DNA of 64,000 nt from Ailurus styani (Eukaryota; Chordata; Mammalia; Carnivora; Ailuridae), in contig LNAC01000032.1 in NCBI GenBank assembly GCA_002007465.1, positions 5,032,287 through 5,096,286 of the forward strand, in the 5' to 3' direction. A model generated the notes under the pieces. It was not told the origin of the DNA. It saw only the letters and a program-made list of their open reading frames with translations, and made no database searches. The position numbers and the translations under genes are program-made. Of the stretch, positions 48,375 through 60,060 are shown piece by piece (the first letter of the stretch is position 1; every line of letters starts with the position of its first letter).

Positions 48375-49766
48375 GTTTGGTCTAATTAATGCTAAAAAGA
48401 CTATTAAAAAAACCCTTTTATATAAATTGGAGGGAACGAATGAGATTTTCTCTTACATGAGAAAAGAATATGCCTTGTCCAGATTGTAAAATTCACTGAT
48501 ATGAGAGGCTACTTTGTTTGACTTTTGCCACTTGGGTAATTTTCATGTTCCTTTCTGCACCCAATGTTCAGGATCATCTGCATAGCATACCAAAAGACTT
48601 GATATTTGACATGATGTACATTTTAATTTGTAAACTCCTCAAAAAATTATAAAGGGGATATAATTTCAAAAACTCTGGAAGTCTCTGGATGCACACAGAT
48701 GGTCAAGTTCTAGAAGTAAATAATGTCTATCTACATTTATCTATTATGCTGATGCTGATTTTAAATGTTCGAGTCCACCAAAGAAGTTTACATAGTAGAC
48801 AACCCTCTAAGGGCCTTTTACTTTTTATACTTCTCAAAATCTCTACTCTCTTCCTTTTTGTCTAGGCTCCACCCTCTGTCGCCCTTCCTCATGTATCTTC
48901 TTGACCCATCTTCTGCTTCCTTGGGTATCACACAGTCTTAATCACCATGTTATGCCTTTATACAATCTTTCAAGTGATCCGACATATCTAGAAAAATCTC
49001 ATCTATAACTCTGCTCTTAAGCCAAAGGCCTGCTCTGAACAAAAATAGGAAAAATTATCCTTCATGGCTCTTTAATCTTTCCTTTAAGTCTTCCTTGACT
49101 TCTTTTTAGCACCTTTGCTCTATCTAGTATCCATAGATCTCAGGACTTCTCTTCCAATGTTAAACCCCTATAGCTAGATTAGATTGGAAACCCTTCATGT
49201 GTATTAAAGTTTAAGCAATTGATGAGTAGTTCCATGTGGGCATTCAAGGGGTATCTGCATTTTAATATGGAACAACTGGTTAATTCAAAGGTTTGAGGAT
49301 TTAATCTTGAACTGTTCAGAACAATCAGGTTAGATGCCAACCATGGTCAATATTCCTATGAACTGCCCTGCTCAGGAAAGCAGCACCAGGCTTTTCATGC
49401 ATTCTTCATGCAGGGTCAGACACTATTATGACCAAAGTGGGTACCTGGCCAACTAAGGCCCACCCATAAAAATGCCAATAACTTACAAGACTGATTGGTA
49501 CAAAAGGTTCTGCCCAAGAACCAAACCAATTGACCTATTTCCTTCCAAAGTTTTGTTTGTAGATTTTAGGGACAATTTCCCGGTAAGAGTGCAAGAGCAG
49601 GCCAGCCAGGAAAAGCAAAGATGTCATAGGAGAAAGATAATAAAGTAATAAAAGAGGAAATAATGGTATCTCCTTTAAATGTACTGAAAGACTCTAACTA
49701 AGCTCACAGAACAATAAAAACATAAAACTAAAAAATATGAAAGAGGTCTTTATGGAAGATTTCTTT
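48375..49766. other. Unannotated interval
   Basis: Mixed composition and non-coding. No repeat family confidently recognised. Confidence 0.45.
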
Positions 49767-49777
49767 AAAAATTTGTG

Positions 49778-50160
49778 AAATGCCCACCATTTGCATTGAC
49801 ATGGATGGAACTGGAGGGGATTATGCTAAATGAAATTAGTCAAGCAGAGAAAGACAATTATCATATGATTTCGCTCATATGTGGAATATAAGGAATGACA
49901 TGGAAGACCATGGGGGGGGACTGATAAGGGAGAAATCAGAGAGGGACACTAACTATGAGAGACTACGGACTCCAGGAAACAATCTGAGTGTTCCAGAGGG
50001 GAGGGGAGTAAGGAGGGCACGTGCTGTGATGAGCACTGGATGTTATATGCAACTAATGAATCACTGAACACTACATCAAAAACTGATGAGGTACTATATA
50101 GTGGCTAACTGAACATAATAAAAATAAATAAATAAGATAAAAAATAAAAATAAAAATAGA
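49778..50160 (+). mobile_element. LINE-1 3' end, strongly 5'-truncated, perfect target-site duplication
   Basis: Begins inside the L1 3' UTR ('gacatggatggaactggagg', 'catatgatttcgctcatatg', 'gtgctgtgatgagcactgga') and ends in aacataataaaaataaataa plus A-rich tail. The duplication aaaaatttgtg is exact at 49767-49777 and 50161-50171. The preceding TTT/AAAA fits the L1 endonuclease site. An open frame at 49879-50067 is non-genic. Confidence 0.92.
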
Positions 50161-50171
50161 AAAAATTTGTG

Positions 50172-50615
50172 CAGAAGAGAAAAAAATGGACATCTTGTCT
50201 GATAGTATGAAGTATAAATAGGAGTACATAAGTGTTGAAGAGGGGATATTATAAGGATTAGATATGTATTTTATTGTGCCCCATTAATTGATTGAGAGTA
50301 GATGTCACACATATGAGTAAATTCTTTCCTGATCTATCTGAAATAACAAGGGCTTTTGACAATACATGCTGTTTTTACATTTCATGGACTAAAACTGTAT
50401 TTAGAATGCATATAGCGTATGTCTTAGGAAACTGGGTAGAGTAGGGGATGGAGTGGAGCAGAGGCATAGGCAATGGCCAAACTAGAACTGACCTAGGGTG
50501 AAAGAGATAGCCCTGTTAATTGTGGGAAATAAAACCCCAAGGCACTTGAAGACATGAGAAAACTCACATTAAGGCTAGAAGATTTCTATCTTGACCTTTT
50601 CTTTTCTTTTTTAAA
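50172..50615. other. Unannotated interval
   Basis: No gene or repeat recognised. Confidence 0.45.
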
Positions 50616-50619
50616 TATA

Positions 50620-50728
50620 ATTGTAGGGTGGCTGGGATATGGACATTGGGGAGGCTTTGTGCTATGGTGAGTGCTGTGAAAGGTGTAAGCCTGATGATTC
50701 ACAGACCTGTACCCCGGAGCAAATAATA

Positions 50729-50759
<31 letters not shown>

Positions 50760-50762
50760 TAT
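50620..50762 (+). mobile_element. LINE-1 3' end fragment with (AAT)n tail
   Basis: 'tatggacattggggaggctt', 'gctatggtgagtgctgtgaa' and 'gatgattcacagacctgtac' are carnivore L1 3'-UTR text. The tail has become an (AAT)n microsatellite (50721-50760). Confidence 0.75.
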
Positions 50763-50828
50763 TCTTTTTTTTATTTTAAAGATTTTATTTATTTATTTTG
50801 ACAGAGAGAGATTACAAGTAGGCAGACN

Positions 50829-50867
<39 letters not shown>

Positions 50868-51068
50868 TTCTTTTTTTATTTTAAAGATTTTATTTATTTA
50901 TTTTGACAGAGAGAGATTACAAGTAGGCAGACAGGCAGGCAGAGAGAGAGGGGGAAGCAGGCTCCCCGCTGAGCAGAGAGCCCGATGCGGGCCTTGATCC
51001 CAGGACCCTGAGATCATGACCTGAGCGGAAGGCAGAGGCTTTAATCCACTGAGCCACCCAGGCACCCA
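50763..51068 (-). mobile_element. CAN-SINE inserted in the (AAT)n tail, with a false duplicate
   Basis: The real element is at about 50871-51068 on the minus strand. An imperfect target-site duplication (aataataaaattct before, aataatataattct at 51073-51086) flanks it. Positions about 50727-50827 nearly repeat 50829-50932 and are divided from them by the single N at 50828, so the extra partial tail is probably an assembly duplicate. Confidence 0.85.
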
Positions 51069-51086
51069 TAACAATAATATAATTCT

Positions 51087-52449
51087 AAGGTTAGAAACTT
51101 ACCCAAAGTTTCATAATTACTTGGATACAGCCATACTGTACATGCAAGTAATATTTTGGACCTTCAAAACATCACCTTTGGTTCTGTTACCATTTAAGAG
51201 ATCATTTCCCTTCTGTTTCATTTTAAGGCAGGATTTTGATGTTAATTTTAAAAGGACTTCTCTTGTTTTCAGTCAGGCTTTCTCAGACTTGAATGTGAAG
51301 ATTCTGATTTTGTAGTTCTCTCAAGCTGCTGGGTTGATGGTGTTAGTCTATAGGTCACACTTTGAATAGCAAGGAATTAGGTTACTGGGATCTCAAAACT
51401 TATCCTAAAATACCAGTGGAAATCACCAGGAAATTAATATTAAGTATAAATGCCAAATGAATTCTATTTCCCTAGGCTATTTATTTGTTGAAAAAATATT
51501 TATCAAGATCTTCTAGGAGGAGAAAAGATGAAATATTTTACTGTCATTTCTATTATTATAATAAAACAAATTACCAGATTTACTTTGAAGTCACTTTTGA
51601 TATCCTCAAGGAGAGTTGCTTTCAAATGCACTTTGGACATAGATTACATATACTGAAAGACCTTTTCTAAGAATAGACTTTTTCACTCTATCAGTACATT
51701 GTTCAAGTTTCTCAAATTTTGAAATACTTTTGGAGAATACTTTCAGTAAAATGTGCCTCCAAAATAAAATATTTCACCAATTAAACAAGTGGCAAAACAT
51801 GTTTACTTTTAGTCCACAGGGGAAACCCAGCTTATAACATATGGTATTTGAACTTGTTAAACATGCACAGAATGCTTTGTGTGACCCTTATGCTAGGATT
51901 GCTGATTTGCTTCCACAGCTGCCTCATGTGGTCTTTTGCAACATAACCCAGGTCAGGTTGACGTGCTAAACAACTAACATTGCCAAGTGCCAACCATAGA
52001 GAGCTAGCTGAATTATTCAGGACTATCTTTCCTCATTGCAAGGGCAACAACTGCAGCATTTATTAATTCAATGCGATACTTTATAATTAACGTGGGAGCT
52101 ACATCAAATGTCTAATTGTATACCTGACAGCAAAAGGGTGAACTTTGCTGAGCCTGGAAACTCTCTCAACACATTCTTAGGAGGTTCAGCTTTCCAACTA
52201 TCAGTTAGTGGCTTTGAGAGTAAAAAAATAGCAGTCATGCTGTTGCAACGGTGATTGCTCCAGCCTCTTCTTTCAGTTAATGAAGTGTTGAAAGTTCAAG
52301 ACCTGTTATTGGTGGAACTAACAAGAACCCAAAGAATATTACTTGCTGGAAAAAGCCCTTAGGATTTAAAGCTTATTCACAATCATGCCATCAGAACTGT
52401 ATTTTGTATGTATTTACTAGTTCATAATGTATTCATTCATGGATATCTG
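51087..52449. other. Unannotated interval
   Basis: The piece at about 51250-51400 ('tttctcagacttgaatgtga') is weakly MER5-like. The rest is unremarkable non-coding sequence. Confidence 0.4.
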
Positions 52450-52690
52450 TTGATCACAAAAGTGTAAGCTACTTGTGAGGAAAGATAGTACCACCTGTTT
52501 CTCCACTGTGCTAGTATACATACAGCCTTGTTCATTATAAGTACTCCAAATTGCTTGGTGAATAATAACAGGATGCAATCTNGTACCACCTGTTTCTCCA
52601 CTGTGCTAGTATACAGCCTTGTTCATTATAAGTACTCCAAATTGCTTGGTGAATAATAACAGGATGCAATCTGAATTCAAGTCTTCTTTA
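52450..52690 (+). repeat. L2 3' end, containing a false duplicate
   Basis: 'aagtgtaagctacttgtgag', 'acctgtttctccactgtgct' and 'gcttggtgaataataacagg' follow the L2 3' end. Positions 52488-52581 repeat at 52583-52672 across the single N at 52582 (the second copy lacks 4 bp), so the true element is shorter. Confidence 0.6.
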
Positions 52691-53250
52691 TTAGCATCAA
52701 ATTTTCTTTGCTTATCCCAAAGCGGTTTTCTTAGTCCTCTTCTTGCTTTCCTGATAATGGCTGGATTAGGTATTAGACTAGCTCCTCAACACAGTTTAGA
52801 TTAGTTCCATTATTCCACAATTGACCTTTCTAGAAAAACAAAGAAGTGCAGATTATCTAGAGAATATCTTCCTGGATAATCCAAACTCTGAGGGTTGGTT
52901 TGGGGAATATATTAGAAGGCACTGAGAAGTGAATTCCTTCCTGCATTGGTTTCAGAAGGACAAAAATTTACTCTTCAGTTTCCCCTCAAGCACATATATT
53001 CTGTGGGACTCGAGAAATATTGTATCTGGATATAAGTTTGCAAAGTTTTTCCTGAAAAATCTCCCATACCCCTATTATTATCTTACTTAATATAATATCT
53101 TGTATGGTGATGGAACTAGGGCGCTGAAGATGCCTTCAAGGAGTATTGCCTAGGAATATTCTGACTATAATGGAAATGATTCTAATTATAGAACAAAGCC
53201 CTACAGTATTAAAGATGTACCTTATCCTGACCACCCCTAGACCCAGTTAN

Positions 53251-53453
53251 TCCAGTTACTTGTTGTGTAAAAATGGCAGATTAAAGAGAAGCAGCAGCAA
53301 TACCCGATGTTCACCTAGTATCACTCCATGGCAGGCATTGTGCTAAGAAGTTTNCCCAGTTACTTGTGTAAAAATGGCAGATTAAAGAGAACCAGCAGCA
53401 ATACCCGATGTTCACCTAGTATCACTCCATGGCAGGCATTGTGCTAAGAAGTT
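53251..53453. other. Duplicated contig ends around single N (53250, 53354)
   Basis: 53251-53353 and 53355-53453 are near-identical (gcagattaaagagaa[g/c]cagcag, plus a 3-base indel). Each is preceded by a single N. Probably unmerged overlaps. A frame crossing them (53146-53346) is not a gene. Confidence 0.8.
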
Positions 53454-53566
53454 TATATGCATCAACTTATTTGATATTCATGATAACCCTATAAAGTATA
53501 TATAATTTTTGTGCTACTCTAGAAATGAGGAAATGGAGGTACAGAGAGATATTAAGAACTTTCTCA
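53430..53566 (-). repeat. MIR SINE, antisense, left part (split by a SINE)
   Basis: 'ctagaaatgaggaaatggag' and 'gtacagagagatattaagaa' are antisense MIR. The complementary flank resumes at about 53757-53860 ('ggattcaaatccatatacgt'). Confidence 0.55.
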
Positions 53567-53750
53567 GGGGGTGCTTGGGCAGCTCAGTTAGTTAAGCGTC
53601 TGCCTTCAGCTTAGGTCATGATCTCAGGGTCCTGCTCTGTGGGAAGGCTGCTTCTCCCTTTCCACAATGCCCTGCTTGTGCACTCTCTCTCTCTCTCTCT
53701 CTCTCTCGCTATTCCTCTCTCTCTCAAATAAATAAATAAAATCTTAAAAA
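53567..53750 (+). mobile_element. CAN-SINE, older, inserted in a MIR
   Basis: Head gggggtgcttgggcagctca, tail caaataaataaataaaatctt, with an internal (CT)n. Part of the middle is deleted relative to full copies. Confidence 0.88.
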
Positions 53751-53893
53751 AAGAAGTATGTCCAGGGATACTCATCTGGTATAAACAAAGGGATTCAAAT
53801 CCATATACGTAATTCTGGCAGCCTCATTCTGATTCCTAGTGTATGGTTTCTCTTCTAAACCAAGCTTCCTCTAAATGACAAATAGAAATAGAA

Positions 53894-54052
53894 TTGTTGC
53901 CAGTTCTAAGATCACACTACAAAGGTGAGAATCTAAAGTAAAGGCTTTCACCAAATTGGCATAAAGAGATTTNTTGTTGCCAGTTCTAAAATCACACTAC
54001 AAAGGTGAGAATCTAAAGTAAAGGCTTTCACCAAATTGGCATAAAGAGATTT
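53894..54052. other. Duplicated contig ends around single N (53973)
   Basis: 53894-53972 and 53974-54052 are the same 79 bases with one G/A difference. Probable assembly duplicate. Confidence 0.85.
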
Positions 54053-54294
54053 TTTATCTTGTAAATACTGTTTTCATGTCTTGAAAAGATGGTTTTATAG
54101 CAGAATAGGCTGAGGAGTAGTGGGGACTTAACATAAATTTCATAGTCTGTAATAGAGGTGAAGAGGGAATTTTTATTTATTGATGCACCAAAAGATACAT
54201 TCAATGTGGTAGCCTTGGCTACACACATACCATATCCTATTTAGAGAGCAATTAACATAAGTCTACTCTCATAACAATAACAATGCGGATTTTT

Positions 54295-54578
54295 AAAAAA
54301 GATTTTATTTATTTATTTGAGAGAGAGAGTGAGAGAGAGAGCATGGGAGAGGAGAGGGTCAGAGGGAGAAGCAGACTCCCNGGGATTTTAAAAAAAGATT
54401 TTATTTATTTATTTGAGAGAGAGAGAGTGAGAGAGAGAGCATGGGAGAGGAGAGGGTCAGAGGGAGAAGCAGACTCCCCGTGGAGCTGGGAGCCTGATAC
54501 AGGACCCGATTCCAAGACTCTAGGATCATGACCTGAGCGGAAGGCAGTCACTTAACCAACTGAGCCACCTAGGCACCC
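54295..54578 (-). mobile_element. CAN-SINE, older subfamily, with a false duplicate of its tail half
   Basis: Minus-strand SINE with head ccaactgagccacctaggca. The target-site duplication aacaatgcggatttt (54279-54293) versus aacagtggggatttt (54579-54593) has two mismatches. Bases 54285-54380 repeat at 54382-54479 across the single N (54381), so the true element is about 190 bp. Confidence 0.88.
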
Positions 54579-54593
54579 AACAGTGGGGATTTT

Positions 54594-54889
54594 AAAAGAA
54601 TTAACTCCTATTCCCAAGCTGATTTTCATCTAACAGATTAACTTTTCCTCGTGCTTCATGACTCTACATGGTTGAATCATAACATAGATACAATTTTTAA
54701 TTCTATATACTGAGAACTGTATATTATCATGTTCTTTTCTTCTTGTATAGTCTTATGATTTGCAAAATGTTTTATGTATTTAGTGTTGATGTGCATTATA
54801 TAAACATTTCATTATTCTTGAGCATTTTTCTTCCCCCTTCCTTTTCTTCTAAGTACCTGAAATGACTATCTTATTATATATAGCTCACT
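54594..54889. other. Unannotated interval
   Basis: AT-rich; nothing recognised. Confidence 0.45.
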
Positions 54890-54955
54890 TTCCTTTCTTT
54901 CCTTCCTTCCTTCCTTCCTTCCTTCCTTCCTTCCTTCCTTCCTTCCTTCCTTCCT
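54890..54955. repeat. (TTCC)n microsatellite
   Basis: About 15 uninterrupted TTCC tetranucleotides within a pyrimidine-rich stretch. Confidence 0.97.
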
Positions 54956-56945
54956 CTCTTCTGTCTCCCTTACTCCCTCTTTTTTTCTCTGTCTTGTTAA
55001 GATAAATCATGAAAATTGATCAAAGAAAAAGATTTTTCAACTCTTGAAAATTTGCCAAATCATTTACCAAAAAGGTACCAATTTTTGCTAAAATTAGTAA
55101 TGTATGTAACAATGTATGTACCATTTCTCTTCATTCTTTACCAGAATTGTTCATTATAATTTTAAATGGTAGAATGCGTCTTTATTAGCAAAAATTCCAC
55201 CTTTTGGGGAGAGTTCCTTTTAAAACTTTTCATCTTTTACATTTTTAGAAAAGTTAATCTTTGATTATTAAAAAAATGCTCAATACAGTTCTCTTTCTAG
55301 AGATAGACTACCAAAATCAGACTATTCTCCACCATCCATATCTTCCCAAGATATATGAGACATAAGGCAATCTTTGTCAAATTATCCCTCCTGTTCTTCC
55401 ACTGGAACAGTACACTGCTACCTTAGTCTAGGAAAATAAATTCTCTTGGGCTACCTGGTTTTTTTTTTTTCACCACAAGCTGAATTTGCATTTAGAGGTT
55501 CCCATTTTCTTTTTCTTGTTGTTACCCAATAGATACCACAGAGTAACTGGCAGTAGAGAACTTTTCTGTCTCTAATTACAAGAAGAAGCTAACCTCCAAA
55601 TAAACTGGTGTTTTTATGTGAAGAGCTAAGCAGCAACTAGTACTGATTTGGATTCACACATTCTCCCTTTGATGAAGCTAGGGGAGGAGGGTGATGGACA
55701 AGTGTGGATGGCTGAAAACTCACTTTTTTGGAAACAGTATCACAACTTATTTACTCAAAGTTTACGTGTGAATAATGTCTTTTTTTTAATTTTGAGAAAC
55801 TTTTTTAATTTTGAAAAATATCAAAACTGCAGTCAAATTACAAGAATAAAACAATGAACATTTGTAGATTCTTAATCTACATTCACTAATTGTCAATATT
55901 TTGCTCCTTTTTAAAATACATTATATTACATTTTTCTCCCGAGTCAGTTGAGAGTAAGATGCATGTTATCATGTTATTTACCCCTCAGTACTTTAGTATA
56001 TATATATCCTAATAATGAGAATTTCTTCTACTCAACCACAATATTATTATCACTCTCAGAAAATTTACCATTGACACAGTACTATTATCTATATATAGCC
56101 CATAGCCAAATCTCTCCTATTGTCCCAATACCTTTATAACTTAAAAAAAATTTGGGCTTCTATCAAAGATCATCTATTTTCTTTAGTCTACTTTAATCTA
56201 GAACAGTTTCTCAGTCTTTTATTTTTTAAAAATCTTTCATGACATTGACATTTTTGAAGTCTCTCAGACTTATCCTCATCATCTTTTTGAAATATGGAAG
56301 ATGCCTTTTTGATTGTCATATCAATCTACTTTTTAAATCATTTCTCTCTATGTGTTCCTTTTATGTCTCCCCCCAATGCCATCCCCATGTTTCTCCCCTT
56401 TATTTATTTAGAAAGTCCCTTTCTTGTTTTTCAACAGTTTGGGGGACTTTTTGGGGGGGAGGGTTTACATTTATTTTTTCCTCTTTTTTCTTAACCAACG
56501 TTCCCCCTTCCCTATAGGCACGCGTCTGTTTCCTTGAGATAATACTATTTTTGTCATTGGTTTGGTGTCACTCATCTTTCTGATTCTGAAGCACCTCCCT
56601 TTATAACTGTGTGCTCCCTACAAAGACGTTTTGTCTTACAAATATTTTCTAAAGTGTGATTTAAATCCTACTTCAAGACTTAAACTTGCTTTCTCTCAGT
56701 TTCCCAGCTCTCCCTCCTTTATGCAGATCTTAACTGAAGTCCTCACTTTCTGAGTTGCCCTAATCTAGAAGTTTACTTTTATTAAAATTAAGTTAATTTA
56801 AAGTAGAGTATTCTATACTTGACTCTTTGGTAGAGAGAATTGCTTTTTGGGACATTTCTGGTTCAACATTCATGAGACTTCTATTTTGGTTAACACAGAC
56901 CTTGAATTTAAGATTTAAAAGAAGCAAAATGAGCTTATACTTCCA
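54956..56945. other. AT-rich non-coding interval
   Basis: Contains a small duplication of tttttaattttga near 55784-55814. Open frames of up to 92 codons near 56239-56517 show no recognisable domain. Confidence 0.45.
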
Positions 56946-56969
56946 CAAACACACCTGTTGAAAAATGGC

Positions 56970-57180
56970 TATTGAGCCTGGTGGTGGGTATTAAGGAGGG
57001 CACATATTGCATGGAGCACTGGGTGTGGTGCANTGCAAACACACCTGTTGAAAAATGGCTATTGAGCCTGGTGGTGGGTATTATGGAGGGCACATATTGC
57101 ATGGAGCACTGGGTGTGGTGCATAAATAATGAATCTTGGATCACTAAAAAAAATACAATTAGAAAATAAATAAATAAAGT
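56970..57180 (+). mobile_element. LINE-1 3' end with a false duplicate
   Basis: 'ggtgggtattatggagggca' and 'tggagcactgggtgtggtgc' are carnivore L1 3'-end text, with tail aaaataaataaataaag. 56946-57032 repeats at 57036-57122 after the single N (57033), so the apparent tandem is probably an assembly duplicate. Confidence 0.8.
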
Positions 57181-57550
57181 GGTATTCCAGTTATTTCAAG
57201 ATAATCTGATCAAATGCATCTTAGTAGGAAGAATGAAAGATCTGGAGGGACCTTAGAGATAACGAATTTACAGCCCTTAGTTTTCAGATGAGGAAACACA
57301 GAGCCTAAATCTCTTAAGGTTACAATTGGTTGATTGCAGAGACAGCCACTATATCCCAATTCTCAGTTCAAAATGATTTCTTTTGCTTTCATGGTGCTTC
57401 AATTTAATATTATCCTAAAAATAGTATTCAGATATATAACAGAAATCATTGCAAAGCACTTGCAAAAGTGTGATAACAAAATGTCAAGAGGGCCAGTCAC
57501 AACTTCATTAGCTGTATCTTCTGATTGCTTTAGATATGGAGGCAAACCAA
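57181..57550. other. Unannotated interval
   Basis: Part of it ('gaaagatctggagggacctt', 'cagatgaggaaacacagagc') may be an old MIR-like remnant. No gene recognised. Confidence 0.4.
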
Positions 57551-57762
57551 GAAATAGTCTTAACCATAGAGAACAAATTTATGGTTATGAGAGGTGAGGT
57601 AGATGGGGGATGGGTTAAATATGTGATAGGGATTAAAGGGTGTGCACTTGTGATGAGTATGGGTAATGTATGGAAGTGTTGAATCAGTGTATTGTACACC
57701 TGAAACTAACATTACATTGTATGTTAACTAATTGGAATTTAAATAAAAACTTTAAAAAATAT
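57551..57762 (+). mobile_element. LINE-1 3' end, older
   Basis: 'accatagagaacaaatttat', 'gtgtgcacttgtgatgagta' and 'tgtacacctgaaactaacat' followed by aatttaaataaaaactttaa give the L1 3' UTR in sense orientation. A short flank atagtctt may be its target-site duplication. Confidence 0.75.
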
Positions 57763-57769
57763 ATAGTCT

Positions 57770-57970
57770 TGGTTTGATGGCTATGGCTACAGACCTAACA
57801 TATATTGAATTATTGCTTTGTATCAGATACTGTTCTAGGTATTTGACATCCATCCGTTCATGTAATGTTTACAATATCCCCCAAAGTTTGCCTATTATTA
57901 TCCACCTTGTTTATGAATGCAAAAATGGAGGCACAGAAAGCTGGAGTAACTTGTGTAACATTATTTACTG
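57770..57970 (-). repeat. MIR SINE, antisense
   Basis: 'gatactgttctaggtatttg', 'tatgaatgcaaaaatggagg' and 'cacagaaagctggagtaact' in antisense MIR order. Confidence 0.55.
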
Positions 57971-59166
57971 ATTGTGTCAGAATGGGCTGCAAACTCATTC
58001 AGAATGTTTCCAGGGTTATGCACATAATCATTATGATATACTGCCTCTCTTGGTCTTAAGAGCTTCAAACACAAATGTGGCTCATTCTCTTTCACAGAAG
58101 TAGAAACTGAGGCATAAATATGTTTGAATGATTTATTGATTTTCACCCAGTCAATGAGATGCCAATAGCTATCCAAAACTACCTTTGCCTTAAGTTGGAA
58201 TTTTCCCAATATCACAAAAGTGCTGTATTCTCCATTCTAAGAAGATTGCTGGTGAGACTTCCAACAGAAATTTTGTTTACAGTTACACTGACTTATCACA
58301 TTGTTTCTTCTTGCCAGTATGATTTGGCAAGACAGCTATCTGTACTTTATGTTCTATCATTTCTAATAATGGAATTGTTTCTTTTCCTATCCAGAACTAA
58401 TCCATTTTTATTTGCTGGAGACCAGATATTTAAAACTAATGTTCTCCTTTTAAATATAAAAAAAATCACCAAACTAACTCTGCATTTATTATTAATAATT
58501 TTCATTCAACTGTTACCTATAAAAGATTTTTTTAGTGTTATTAAGACTATAAGTAAATATGGTCAATAACTAAGTGGATAATTGATAACTGACTTTTTGG
58601 TAAAGAGTATGATACATGAACTAAATTGTCAATTGGAGTTGACCTAACAGTGGGATAAATTTTGAGTTGATGACCTAAGTCCTGAATGTTTCAGACATCT
58701 CTGGAAAGATGAACTGTAGGATATTGTACTTGATAAATAATGTATGACACCACAGTGACCCTCTATTAAATGTAAGGCTAGTAGGAAATGGTACTTAAAA
58801 AGTTGGAAGACTTGGGCTGAATTTCATGTGGTTATGCTTCTGTCTGCCCTCTTCTCAGTGTTGGCTAATAGATGAAGAATACTTCAAATTGAGAAGAAGG
58901 ATAGGGCTTTTTAAGACTGGCTCGGGACTAAAGAACTAAGGCTTATCTTGAGCTAGGTTTGGCACCAACACATAATTTCTCCAGACCATCTGGAGAATGG
59001 GATGGTCACTCACACCTTGGAATGACTACTTACAATAAAATCACTGGTATAAAAAAACCCAAAACACTGGCATCACCAAAAAAATTCTTCCTACTTTTTT
59101 TTTTGGGGGGTGCCACATACAGAGAAGGTAATTACTATTAGGTCAGCATGTAAGTCAGTGAAGGCC
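57971..59166. other. Unannotated interval
   Basis: AT-rich non-coding sequence. It includes a 136-codon open frame (58159-58569, plus) rich in Leu, Ile, Phe and Ser with no recognisable domain, regarded as chance. Confidence 0.4.
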
Positions 59167-59664
59167 TTATCTTAATAGCACATCTTGCTTAAAAAATGAA
59201 GTGTAAAAGTCTAACTCAGGAAGAATATATGGCGGAGTAAGTTTATAGGGAAAAGATTTGGCTAGAGAGAGGAGGAGAGAATAATAGGGAAGGGGAATGT
59301 CAAATATTATCTTTTTTGGTCTTCTAGATGCTACATAAGATTCCAGAATCTTATCCCTCGTGTCCATCATAACACAAATTCTATAGTGGAACTTACATGT
59401 GAAGTAGACACGTAAGGCAATGCCACAGTTTTGTTGAGAACATTTATTGTCGAGGGGCATCAAAATGTGGATTTGTGGTTTGTGACAAAGGCCTGGGTTA
59501 CACCATATCACAAGCACTAAGCAGTTCACTAAATTCAAATAAACTATGGTTTCAAGCTGTAAGGAATTATTTCTCAAGGGAAAGGTGATAAAGGAGAAAT
59601 CAGTAAAAACCTCTGTTAGGAAAAGATAGACAAAGGCCAATGGTTTATGTTTAAAGGGTGACAT
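59167..59664 (-). other. 165-codon open frame of unknown nature
   Basis: The longest gap-free open frame in the window. The start is an in-frame ATG at 59664. The product would begin MSPFKHKPLAFVYLFLTE and contain several Cys and hydrophobic stretches. I recognise no family, and no promoter, splice site or poly(A) signal arrangement supports it. It may lie within an old, unrecognised repeat. More likely chance than coding. Confidence 0.15.
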
Positions 59665-59961
59665 GTGCTATAATATGGGTCTTATCAGTGGGGTCCCTGG
59701 AACATTGGGGAAAACAGCTTGCATTAAAGCCTTTATATTTTCATTTTAGAAAGGAAAATTAGGATTGAGATAGAAAAAAATGAATAAAAACTCTAAATGT
59801 GAAGTAGTTTTATATAAAATAGCATTAACTTTTTGAAGAATTTATAAATGAAATTGCATAAACTTATGTTGATATGTGTAAGCTAGAGATTTGGATGGCA
59901 TGTATTCTCTGCTGCACACCTTGATGATTCTTACTTATAAATGACACATCTATACATATGT
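59665..59961. other. Unannotated interval
   Basis: AT-rich and non-coding; no element recognised. Confidence 0.4.
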
Positions 59962-60060
59962 TTGTTGTCATGGGAACAATCTTCCTGGGATACCGTGAAA
60001 GCTGCTTTTCCTCTTGTCCCTACCTTTAGCGTTCACAGTGGCTTAGGACTCAAATAACTT
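59962..60060 (+). repeat. Diverged repeat copy A (partner at 61454-61545)
   Basis: 'gaaagctgcttttcctcttg' and 'cagtggcttaggactcaaat' align collinearly with 'aaaagctgctctttctctaa' and 'cagtcacttaaaactcaaat' in the partner. Family not recognised. Confidence 0.45.

Noticed and set aside
52488..52672. Apparent tandem duplication of an L2 fragment
   Set aside because: Split by a single N like the other pairs; treated as assembly artefact.
54890..54955. Regular tetranucleotide spacing suggestive of an array
   Set aside because: Simple (TTCC)n microsatellite with no unique spacers; not a CRISPR-like array.
58159..58569. 136-codon plus-strand frame rich in Leu/Ile/Phe
   Set aside because: Biased composition, no recognisable domain, no gene context; chance in AT-rich DNA.
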